Source: Streptomyces sp. OfavH-34-F (GTDB lineage Bacteria; Actinomycetota; Actinomycetes; Streptomycetales; Streptomycetaceae). Taken from it: a stretch of DNA of 46,919 nt. The stretch spans positions 1-46,919 of the forward strand of contig NZ_JAKRGC010000019.1 in NCBI RefSeq assembly GCF_022347745.1. The letters run 5' to 3'. The translations under genes were made by a program, and so were the position numbers. The notes under the pieces were generated by a model. That model worked only from the letters and a program-made list of their open reading frames with translations, was not told the DNA's origin and did no database searches. This document shows, piece after piece, positions 1 to 6,346 of the stretch. Numbering within the stretch: the stretch's first letter is position 1; the number at the start of each line of letters is the position of its first letter.

Positions 1-176
1 CCGCCGGGCAGTGACGCACCGCGCATCGCCCCCGTTGCTATTTCTCATGAACATTCACGGGCCTCAAGATCCGCAACTGCTGCCCAAACTGGCGGACAAA
101 CGCTGCCCCTAGAAGTGAACGAAGCCACACGGCTGATGAGGCGCTGGTGCTGTCGCATTGGCTGGAGAGGCTCCAG

Positions 177-332
177 ATGACGGACCTCAGTCGTGTTGTC
201 GACGATCCGGCGGTCTGGGCGCCGATCCATCGGATCGCCGGGACGTTGGACAAGGCACTGCCCGAGCTGTTCGCGCCCGATTACGACCGGCGGCTTGAGG
301 CGGCTCGTCAGCGGTTGCGGCCGGAGGACTGA
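177..332 (+). CDS. Small hypothetical protein next to the IS element
   Basis: A 51-residue ORF that ends just before the insertion element. The ATG at 177 follows a GGAGAGG-like ribosome site 6 bases away, better than the in-frame GTG at 147. The product is Arg/Asp-rich with an amphipathic C-terminal helix and no motif I recognise. It stops 18 bases before the transposase stop codon on the other strand, so it may be the remnant of a larger gene cut by the insertion, or a genuine small gene. An in-frame stop at 48-50 limits upstream extension. Confidence 0.35.
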   Translation: MTDLSRVVDDPAVWAPIHRIAGTLDKALPELFAPDYDRRLEAARQRLRPED

Positions 333-350
333 CGGATCGGTTTGACCTCC

Positions 351-1613
351 TCATCTGGCGGTGGCGGGTTGAGGTTCGTAGAAGGTTCCGTCGCGGAGCA
401 TGGCGAAGAGGACGTCGGCCCGGCGTCGGGCGAGGCAGAGCAGAGCCTGGGTGTGGTGCTTGCCCTGGCCGATCTTCTTGTCGTAGTAGGCCCGGGAGGC
501 CGGGTCGCCGAGGGCGGCGAAAGCGGAGAGGAAGAAGGCCCGTTTGAGCTGTTTGTTTCCTCTTCGGGATGGCTGTTCGCCGCGGATCGAGGAGCCTGAG
601 TTGCGGGTTGCCGGGGCGAGTCCTGCGTAGGCGGCGAGGTGGGCGGCGGAGGGGAAGCTGCTGCCGTCGCCGACTTCGATGAGGATCCTGGCTCCGGTCC
701 TGATCCCGACTCCCGGCATCGAGATCAGGACCTGGGAGAGAGGGTGGGCCTCCAGCAGTTCCTCGATCCGCCCGGCCAGGAGCTTGCGCTGGTCGAGGAC
801 GGCGGCGAGCGAGCCGGCCAGGCTCGGGACGATGAGAGCGGCCGCTTCGGTGCCGGGGACCACAACGGTCTGCTCGTCCAGCGCGGTGAATATGTCCTCG
901 ACCAGGCGCTCGGCCATCCGCGGCGCCTTCGGCCGCAGCAGCGTGACCAGCCGCCGGCGGCCCGCCTTGCGGATCTGGTCCGGTGACCCGAACCGCTCCA
1001 GCAGGGCCAGGACGGCCGGGTGTTGCAACCGCGGTCCCAGGACCCGTTCCAGGGACGGGTGGATCTGGGTGAGCAGGCCGTGGAGCCGGTTCGCGACCCG
1101 GGTGGCCTCACCGGTCAGGTCGTCGTCGAAGCCGACGATCATCTCCAGCTCGGCGATCGTCTCGTCTTCGAGGTCGACCGAGCGCAGGGTGTGAGGCATC
1201 GCGCGGGCGGCGTCGGCAATGATGAACGCGTCCCTCGCGTCCGTCTTGGCCTCGCCCGGGTAGAGGTCGGCGATCCGCCGCATCGTCAGACCGGGCAGGT
1301 AGGCGACGGGGCAGCCCATGTCCCGGGCGACCGCCAGGGGCAGGGCTCCGATCGAGGCCGGCTGGTCGACCACGACCAGCACCGTCCCGTGCTTGGCCTG
1401 GAGTTTCGCGAACAGCTCGCGGAGCTTGGGCTCGGTGTTGGGCAGGCGTTTGTCGAACGCCTTCTTGCCGGCCGGGGTGACGGCGGTGGCGTGGTGTTCG
1501 CCCTTGCCGACGTCCAGGCCGAGATAGACGTCGATGTCGCCGGTCTCGATCACGTGCATCCTCCGGTCGTGCTTCTGCCCGGCCTCGTCCACGGCACCGA
1601 TCGCCACATCCAC
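351..1613 (-). CDS. IS110-family transposase (DEDD, bridge-RNA type)
   Basis: Recombinase of the IS110 family, 420 residues from a GTG at 1613. An internal ATG at 1559 gives a 402-residue form starting MHVIETG, closer to the family's usual length and probably the true start. The RuvC-like N-terminal half has the acidic residues D34 (LGLDVGK), D83 (VVDQP) and D125/D128 (KTDARDA). The C-terminal Tnp20 half has PGVGIRTGARI, AYAGLAP and the conserved Ser in NSGSS (about residue 339), followed by RRGNKQLKRAFF and HHTQALLCLARRR near the end. Family members use a structured RNA made from a non-coding end of the element to pair with target and donor DNA. The gene looks intact. IS110 elements lack terminal inverted repeats, so I cannot fix the element's ends. 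Confidence 0.93.
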   Translation of the reverse strand: MDVAIGAVDEAGQKHDRRMHVIETGDIDVYLGLDVGKGEHHATAVTPAGKKAFDKRLPNTEPKLRELFAKLQAKHGTVLVVVDQPASIGALPLAVARDMGCPVAYLPGLTMRRIADLYPGEAKTDARDAFIIADAARAMPHTLRSVDLEDETIAELEMIVGFDDDLTGEATRVANRLHGLLTQIHPSLERVLGPRLQHPAVLALLERFGSPDQIRKAGRRRLVTLLRPKAPRMAERLVEDIFTALDEQTVVVPGTEAAALIVPSLAGSLAAVLDQRKLLAGRIEELLEAHPLSQVLISMPGVGIRTGARILIEVGDGSSFPSAAHLAAYAGLAPATRNSGSSIRGEQPSRRGNKQLKRAFFLSAFAALGDPASRAYYDKKIGQGKHHTQALLCLARRRADVLFAMLRDGTFYEPQPATAR

Positions 1614-1790
1614 ATTACGAAGAGCCTCCCGACCTGCGAAGAGTCGGTGGTCATGCCCCTAATCAGCGGTCAGTCAGTGCCTCCGGGCCCGGTGACACCA
1701 CCCCCCGGATCATGGTTAACAAGGGGGGGAAGTCATGCCGGGCCCGGAGGCCGGCAGCCCCGTTGCGGGGCCACCAAAAAGGTAATGGGG
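1614..1790 (-). ncRNA. Structured region upstream of IS110 transposase: candidate bridge RNA or terminator
   Basis: Just upstream of the transposase is a perfect 14-bp inverted repeat, 1679-1692 (GCCTCCGGGCCCGG) with 1738-1751. Its loop holds a second stem, C-run 1701-1706 with G-run 1723-1729. A third hairpin follows, GCCCCG 1757-1762 with CGGGGC 1766-1771 and a 3-base loop. In the IS110 subgroup the bridge RNA is made from the region 5' of the transposase, and several internal-loop hairpins are expected there. The 14-bp stem also overlaps the apparent end of a broken host gene (stop at 1733-1735), so it could instead be that gene's terminator. Structure is seen; function is inferred. Confidence 0.4.
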
Positions 1791-2123
1791 GGGGCGACAC
1801 CGACCCGGGCCGGGACCTCGTCGGCGTCCTCCAGGAGTAGCCCGGAGCTTGGTGACCAGTTCATGGTCGGCCACGGCGGAGGTGAGCGTCGGCGTGGCCG
1901 ACCCGTACCTGCGCTTGGTCGAGGTTCTTGGACATCTGCGTGACCTGGTTCAGGTGGAGCTTGATGGCCTCCCGGTCGCCGGCGAAGTCCTGGCTGGTGT
2001 GGCTCAGGTGCATGGCCTGGATGAAGTCCAGGGACACGGGCAGGCCGCCGATCGGCCTGCCGAAGAAGCCGGCGAGATCGGCACGCATCTGCTCGGCGAC
2101 GACAGCGCTGCCTTCGCGCTCAT
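1733..2123 (-). pseudogene. Frameshifted hypothetical gene coupled to the upstream 179-aa gene
   Basis: The ATG at 2123 overlaps the previous stop (ATGA) and follows a GGAGGA ribosome site. That frame closes after 37 codons. Protein-like sequence continues in other frames: MRADLAGFFGRP through NLDQAQV (from 2088), then TSAVADHELVTKLR (near 1880-1841), then LLLEDADEVPARVGV through FLVAPQRG to a stop at 1733. Three single-base shifts would restore one protein of about 125 residues. It is either a decayed gene, consistent with an IS next to it, or an assembly with indel errors. No family recognised. Confidence 0.5.
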
Positions 2124-2659
2124 GCGTTCCTCCGCTCGGGGGCGTCGGCGGAGGTGCCGGGCACCGCAGCGATCAGCGGCCGGGCACCGGTGGGTGCCGG
2201 GCCGACGGCCGCGAGTTCAGCGACCTGCCCGCCCAGGTCGGTGCGGAAGGGGTAGTGAACGGCCCCCGATACCCCGGTGTCGCCGTCGTTCGTTCGCGTG
2301 GCGCCGTTCGCATCGCGGTACTCGACCAGGCCGAGCGCGGCGAGGGACTTCGCCGTCTGCCACGTCACGTTCGGCGCCAGCCGACCGCTGGGCTCGACGT
2401 GGCGGCTCAGGGCGTACAGCTGGGGTGTGCTCAGGATGGCCCGCCGACCTTCCAGAGTGATCACGAGGGTGCCGGTCCTCGCTGTCAGCGCGTCCTCGAC
2501 CGACAGCCGGTAGCCGTCGCTGTCCCGCTGGTACATGTACCCGTCAGCGAGCAGCGCACGCAGCACCTTCGGGCTGGCCGTCACGGGCAGAACTCCGTCT
2601 GCGGAGGCCGACGCGGCCTTGAGGAGCCGGACGGCGGTCGGGGTCGGGGAAGTAGGCAT
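2120..2659 (-). CDS. Hypothetical protein, 179 aa
   Basis: Starts at an ATG after a CGGAGA-like site. The protein has an Ala/Pro-rich N terminus, a central region rich in Leu (VLRALLADGYMYQ, RAILSTPQLYALSRHV) suggestive of a helical or winged-helix fold, and a Pro-rich tail. No family recognised. Its stop overlaps the ATG of the broken gene downstream (ATGA), so the two were probably translated together. Confidence 0.6.
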   Translation of the reverse strand: MPTSPTPTAVRLLKAASASADGVLPVTASPKVLRALLADGYMYQRDSDGYRLSVEDALTARTGTLVITLEGRRAILSTPQLYALSRHVEPSGRLAPNVTWQTAKSLAALGLVEYRDANGATRTNDGDTGVSGAVHYPFRTDLGGQVAELAAVGPAPTGARPLIAAVPGTSADAPERRNA

Positions 2660-2723
2660 GGGCTGTCTCCGAGGTGTCGAGGTCGTTGACGGAACGGTGG
2701 CGCGGACGCCGGCGCGGGACGGA

Positions 2724-3437
2724 TTACAGGTTCAGCATGGCGCTCATCAGTGCGCGTAGCCGGTCCGACTCCGGACGAGGGGCCCGTCGAATGGGGCGGA
2801 TACGGAGGACCGGCACGTCCAGATCGACGCCGAGCAGCACATGCGGCCGCCCCGGGGCCGACTTGATCCGGTAGTTGGAGATGTCGATCATCCAAGCGTC
2901 GAAGTCGTCCGCCGGGCGGCCTGAGCGCGCCGCGTGCCCTTCGTCCGGTCCGATGATCTCCAGGCACGGGCAGCCAGGATCGTGGCACGGCCGCCCGGCC
3001 GGGTGCGTGAGCGCTGCGGAAGTTGTCCTGTACGCCGCCGCAGTGCCGTTGAGCATGGGGCAGTGCTGCTTGCTGTAGGCCAGGCACTCCGGATGGAGCG
3101 CCGGTTCGGCGGCGAAGCCGACACGGACGTCCATCGGCCGCACTGCCAGACAGGAGCGCTCGTCCAGCTGCTCCCCACAGATCTGGCACAGCCGGTGAGT
3201 CAACGCCCTGCTCGCCTTGACGGGATCGACCGTGCCGAACATCGCGTGCTCGCCGTGCTGGTACGAGATCCACGGCACGACGAGGCCGCCGATGCGCGGT
3301 CGGGTGCTGCACCGTCTCGGAGCGGCCGCCGCCTCGGTCCGTCTGCGGGGGACGGGGCACCGCACTGGGCTGTCCTGCGGTACGGAGGGTGCGGGCACAC
3401 TGCGCTTGCTGGACACGGGTATGTTCCTTCGGCTCAT
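2724..3437 (-). CDS. Cys-rich protein with LCxICG and HPxC...CP motifs (paralogue a)
   Basis: 237 residues. The first 60 or so are basic and Ser/Pro-rich; the core has LCQICGEQL, then ALHPECLAY and KQHCPML, spaced as two Cys pairs that could hold one zinc ion, and a later CHDPGCPCLE. Two further genes in this cluster (3656-4228 and 5101-5682) have the same arrangement, so this is a small paralogous family. I recall similar Streptomyces proteins being annotated as 'OmpA', which the sequence does not support. Two promoter-like sequences of a shared type lie upstream, at 3483-3511 and 3627-3655. The molecular role is unknown. Confidence 0.65.
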   Translation of the reverse strand: MSRRNIPVSSKRSVPAPSVPQDSPVRCPVPRRRTEAAAAPRRCSTRPRIGGLVVPWISYQHGEHAMFGTVDPVKASRALTHRLCQICGEQLDERSCLAVRPMDVRVGFAAEPALHPECLAYSKQHCPMLNGTAAAYRTTSAALTHPAGRPCHDPGCPCLEIIGPDEGHAARSGRPADDFDAWMIDISNYRIKSAPGRPHVLLGVDLDVPVLRIRPIRRAPRPESDRLRALMSAMLNL

Positions 3438-3482
3438 GAGTGAGGTCGGGCATCGGTTGTGTGACGCCCCAAGGTTGTTGAA

Positions 3483-3511
3483 AAAATATATGAATCCATA
3501 GAATTAAGCAA
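3483..3511 (-). promoter_or_regulatory. Leftward promoter, shared type (copy A)
   Basis: On the minus strand, -35 TTGCTT (3506-3511), a 17-base spacer starting AATTCTATG, and -10 TATTTT (3483-3488), about 46 bases upstream of the 237-aa gene's start. It lies in an AT-rich patch unlike its surroundings. The -35 and spacer block recurs at 3627, 6149, 10190 and 12635. Confidence 0.65.
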
Positions 3512-3626
3512 TGTTCCACTCGCTGTGTGGCGAGGTGATCGGCACTGGGTGCGCTTCCTTCGCCGACCGCAGGAGCGGGCCGGCTCGCGGCTCGGGGCGG
3601 TGGCACGCGACGGCGCCACCGCCCCA

Positions 3627-3655
3627 ACCGTACGGCCGGTCACAGTGTTAAGCAG
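3627..3655 (-). promoter_or_regulatory. Leftward promoter-like sequence, shared type (copy E, weakest)
   Basis: CTGCTT (3650-3655), a 17-base spacer starting AACACTGTG, and TACGGT (3627-3632) on the minus strand, directly after the stop of the 190-aa gene. It keeps the AA-x-x-C-x-(A/G)TG pattern of the other copies but is GC-richer and may be degenerate. Confidence 0.4.
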
Positions 3656-4228
3656 TCATCTCGGGATGAGGTGCCGCGCATCGACCAGCTTGCCCGCCCG
3701 GATTTCTTCGAGGCCGGTCCATCTGTCGCAGAGCGCCATGACCTCCTCGGAATCGTCGGGGAGCCGGAGGCGAACGGCTTCGTGGGCGAAGGTGCGGGCC
3801 AGGTACATGGTCTGGGGGCGCTCCTTAGCCACCAGCGGCGACGACGGCCGGGTGCTGCGGTCCTTGCGGAAGCGCGCGGAGGGCATCAGGAGGAAGGGGC
3901 AGCCGGCTGCCGCGTGGGTAGCGGCGAAGACCGCGCACGGCACGCACATCGGCGGATCCATAGCGAGATGGTGCTCCACCACCTGCAGTCCTCCGATCAC
4001 GGCGCGGACCAGCGGGAGTGTCCGACCGCACAGGCCGCACAGGTGCTCGACGATGGCCCGGGCCCGTCGAGGGCCGTCCAACTCGGTGAAGTCGGGCGTG
4101 CCGTCAGGCCCCACCGCGGTCACGAAGCTGATGGGATACCCGCGCGCGTCCCGCGGCAAGGCCGCGATGCCGGGCGGCAGTTGCGCGGCCCGCCGCCGTT
4201 CGATGGCTGATCCGTGCTCGGGATTCAT
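3656..4228 (-). CDS. Cys-rich protein with LCGLCG motif (paralogue b)
   Basis: 190 residues from the ATG at 4228, which follows a GGAGG site and overlaps the previous stop as ATGA, so translation is coupled to the 239-aa gene. A longer reading to 4336 is possible but lies inside the upstream gene. The core has HLCGLCGRTL, then MCVPCAVFAAT and AAGCPFLLM, the same two-Cys-pair layout as paralogues a and c with the His of 'HPxC' replaced (PPMCVPC). The C-terminal half is charged, with a helix-rich end. Role unknown. Confidence 0.65.
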   Translation of the reverse strand: MNPEHGSAIERRRAAQLPPGIAALPRDARGYPISFVTAVGPDGTPDFTELDGPRRARAIVEHLCGLCGRTLPLVRAVIGGLQVVEHHLAMDPPMCVPCAVFAATHAAAGCPFLLMPSARFRKDRSTRPSSPLVAKERPQTMYLARTFAHEAVRLRLPDDSEEVMALCDRWTGLEEIRAGKLVDARHLIPR

Positions 4229-4944
4229 ACCTCCTCCGGACGGTGGTCTACGAGGAAGGCGGTCCAGGCGTCGTGCTCTCCGGGGGTGAAGATCGGCGCC
4301 GGGTTCAGGGGCGCCCGGCCGAAGCAGCCCGCGCACTCTGGCGGGAGGCCGCCGCCCCTGCCTGCGGCGTCTGCGGCCTTCTGCTCCACCTGCTGCCCGC
4401 AGACGGTGAGAATGCCCGGCTCGAAGGCCCCGACGGCCAGGTGCAGTTCTGTCTGGTCGAGAGTGAGGGCCGGTGTGACGGCGGCCGGTGCCTGCCCGGA
4501 GGCGCGGCGGGAAGGGACGAAGGTGCCGCTCTCGCGCCTCTCTTCGGCGTGCACCTCCAGGGCCGCGCCGAGGAGGTGGAGCGGGTCCTCCGCGTGCCGC
4601 AGGGCATGGGCCAGCAAGACGATGGCCGTGTCACGGGCCCGGATCTGCCACTTCGGTACGCGATGGGGCGCGAACTGCGCGCGCTCGGCGAACAGGAGCA
4701 GCAGTAGTTGTTCGGCCCCGTGTCCCGGGGCGGCTTCGTCCAGGAGGTGGACCAGGCTGGTCAGACCGTCCCGGATGGCAGATACGACAGCCGGGGTGCT
4801 CAGGTCGTCCTCGTCGAGCAGTCCGCTGCGCAGCAGCCCGGCCTGCACGGCGTTGGCGCGGCCTCGTTCGTCTCGGGGCGGTGGGCTGGCCAAGGCTTCG
4901 ATCAGGCGCTGGGCGTCTGCTCGGGAGTCGGCGGGAGTTCGCAT
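4225..4944 (-). CDS. Hypothetical protein with C-terminal CGQQ/PPECAGC zinc motif
   Basis: 239 residues from ATG 4944 (MRTPADSRAD), chosen over an upstream extension because that extension overlaps the small zinc-ribbon ORF. The N-terminal two thirds are helical and Leu/Ala-rich (AEQLLLLLFAERAQF, RDTAIVLLAHALRHAED). Near the C terminus TVCGQQVEQ and PPECAGCFG resemble the Cys pairs of the neighbouring paralogues, so it may be a distant fused member of the same zinc-binding group. It is translationally coupled to the next gene (ATGA). Confidence 0.6.
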   Translation of the reverse strand: MRTPADSRADAQRLIEALASPPPRDERGRANAVQAGLLRSGLLDEDDLSTPAVVSAIRDGLTSLVHLLDEAAPGHGAEQLLLLLFAERAQFAPHRVPKWQIRARDTAIVLLAHALRHAEDPLHLLGAALEVHAEERRESGTFVPSRRASGQAPAAVTPALTLDQTELHLAVGAFEPGILTVCGQQVEQKAADAAGRGGGLPPECAGCFGRAPLNPAPIFTPGEHDAWTAFLVDHRPEEV

Positions 4945-5078
4945 CGTTCGTTGCTTCCATTCGATCGGGCCGGCTGCGGCGGCAGCCAGACGGCGCCGCG
5001 GTAGGTGTGGCCGGGGTAGCTGGCCTGGGTCTTCTTCAGGTGACCCTCGTACGTCCGGGCTCCGCACTTGCACGTCAT
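4902..5078 (-). CDS. Small zinc-ribbon-like protein, 58 aa
   Basis: Begins MTCKCGARTYEGH, with CxC near the start and further Cys/His (GHTYRG, NERCELPP). It overlaps the start of the 239-aa gene by about 43 bases in another frame and sits between two members of the Cys-rich family. Short, and the assignment rests on the Cys pattern and the tight packing. Confidence 0.45.
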   Translation of the reverse strand: MTCKCGARTYEGHLKKTQASYPGHTYRGAVWLPPQPARSNGSNERCELPPTPEQTPSA

Positions 5079-5100
5079 GGGCTCTCTCGTCGTCAACGGG

Positions 5101-5682
5101 TTACAGCCGAGGGGCGTGCCTGGTCATCCACTCCTTGGCGGCGACCCGGTGGGCGTCCTCGGGGAAGGCCAGATAGAAGTCGAGCGGCCCCCTGCGGCGT
5201 GCGTTCGGATCCCGGTGCGGGAAGAGGTCATAAATGATCTTGAAGTCGGGTGACACCCCGGTCATGCGGCGCTCGCGCAGAACATAGCTGCGGGCGATCG
5301 TCAGCTCGACGTCGTCGGCCGCTGACAGCGTCGGGCAGACCAGCAGTGCGTACGCCGCGCACCGGGGGTGAACGGGAGGTTCGATGTAGAAGCCTGCGTT
5401 CGGGGCGCCGATGAACACCAGACTGCTCGTCTTCTTGATCGTCTTTCCGCAGATCCCGCAGAGGCGCTGCTCCATCAACTTCCTTTGACGGGGCGGGCAC
5501 TGGTCGCCGAACGCGGCAGTGCCGCGACCGGGTTCGCACGGGCACGCCACGTGCTCTCCCAGGTCGGCGCTGGATCTGATGTCCATCTGTCCGCCGTCGT
5601 CGGCAGCCTCGTACCAGGGCGTGTTGATGGGAACCGGCCGGCCCGCGGTGTTGCGCGGCAGCCGTGCGACGTTCGGGGGCAT
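5101..5682 (-). CDS. Cys-rich protein with LCGICG motif (paralogue c)
   Basis: 193 residues if started at ATG 5682 (MPPNVARLPRNTAGRP); an upstream ATG at 5784 would overlap the neighbouring gene. The core has RLCGICGKTIKK, PPVHPRCAAYA and LLVCPTL, the clearest copy of the family's CxxCG ... HPxC ... CP pattern. An additional CPCEPGRG occurs near residue 45. The C-terminal half (ARSYVLRERRM, FKIIYDLFPHRDPNARRRGP) is basic. The Cys spacing suggests a treble-clef or ribbon zinc site. Function unknown. Confidence 0.65.
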   Translation of the reverse strand: MPPNVARLPRNTAGRPVPINTPWYEAADDGGQMDIRSSADLGEHVACPCEPGRGTAAFGDQCPPRQRKLMEQRLCGICGKTIKKTSSLVFIGAPNAGFYIEPPVHPRCAAYALLVCPTLSAADDVELTIARSYVLRERRMTGVSPDFKIIYDLFPHRDPNARRRGPLDFYLAFPEDAHRVAAKEWMTRHAPRL

Positions 5683-5705
5683 GGGGATGGATCGCCAGTG
5701 AGCGG

Positions 5706-5993
5706 TCAAGGTTGCTGCTCCGTTGCAGAGTTGGGTGAGTCCGGAGGGTTTGTGGCGTTGGCCGCGGGGGCCGCCATCGTGCATGCGCTCAACGTGAGCA
5801 CGATGGCGTCCACCACCTCTTCGGCCAGCTCCGCCTTCGCCTCACTGCGGGCGATGCTCAGGCGGGTGTCCGCGTAGTCGGGCTTCGGTGGCGGCGCGTA
5901 CCAGGCGACGACATCGGCGGCCGCCTGCACGGCAGCGACGAGCCGGCTTCGGTCGGCGGCCAGGACGAGCCGGGCCAGATCGGGGGGGAGCAT
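5706..5993 (-). CDS. Hypothetical protein, 95 aa
   Basis: ATG at 5993 (MLPPDLARLVLAADR) with GGAG eight bases upstream. A longer frame to 6143 would run through the tRNA-like sequence and is less likely. The product is mostly helical and Ala-rich (ARSEAKAELAEEVVDAIVL) with a Pro/Asn tail. It is the first gene behind promoter copy C and precedes paralogue c. No family recognised. Confidence 0.55.
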   Translation of the reverse strand: MLPPDLARLVLAADRSRLVAAVQAAADVVAWYAPPPKPDYADTRLSIARSEAKAELAEEVVDAIVLTLSACTMAAPAANATNPPDSPNSATEQQP

Positions 5994-6055
5994 GACGTAC
6001 TCCGGGTTGATGGCGGTGCGGTGCCGATCCTGAGCTGGCGGCACCTGGGCGGGAG

Positions 6056-6115
6056 CACCCCTGGGAAGAGTCGAGGCTCCGCAAGCCGCAGCTCTATCCG
6101 CTGAACTACAGGGGA
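6056..6115 (-). tRNA. Degenerate tRNA-like sequence lacking a T arm (anticodon GCG position)
   Basis: Read on the minus strand: TCCCCTG acceptor (6109-6115), TA, D-stem GTTC (6103-6106) with GAGC (6091-6094) around AGCGGATA, then an anticodon arm with loop TTGCGGA (6078-6084; GCG at 6080-6082), and CAGGGGT (6057-6063) pairing six of seven acceptor bases. Only 9 bases separate the anticodon stem from the 3' acceptor, so variable loop and T arm are missing. It is probably a decayed plasmid or phage tRNA, or an integration remnant, just downstream of promoter copy C. Confidence 0.35.
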
Positions 6116-6148
6116 GTTCGGGGAGTTCGTCACCCCGGAACATCCATA

Positions 6149-6177
6149 ACCATACACAGACACATGGCTTTAAGCAA
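6149..6177 (-). promoter_or_regulatory. Leftward promoter, shared type (copy C)
   Basis: TTGCTT (6172-6177), 17-base spacer starting AAAGCCATG, TATGGT (6149-6154) on the minus strand. It would transcribe the tRNA-like sequence, the 95-aa gene and the Cys-rich cluster to its left. Confidence 0.6.
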
Positions 6178-6346
6178 TATCCTTGAATCCCTTGACGTTC
6201 GAAGTGACGCTATGACAACTTGTCAATGCGTCGCCACCGCAGAGCGTGCGGCGCACCGCCCGGCTGACTCCACGCCGTGTGCTCCCTCGACTCCGCTCAT
6301 GTGCGGGGCGCCCTCGGCCCCAGCGGCCGCCGCAGAAAGAGATCTC

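Noticed and set aside
1020..1943. Long rightward ORF opposite the transposase
   Set aside because: Arg/Gly/Pro/Asp-rich translation typical of the antisense frame of a high-GC gene; the minus-strand transposase has clear catalytic motifs.
5994..6143. Longer N terminus for the 95-aa gene
   Set aside because: It would translate the tRNA-like sequence; the ATG at 5993 has a good GGAG site.
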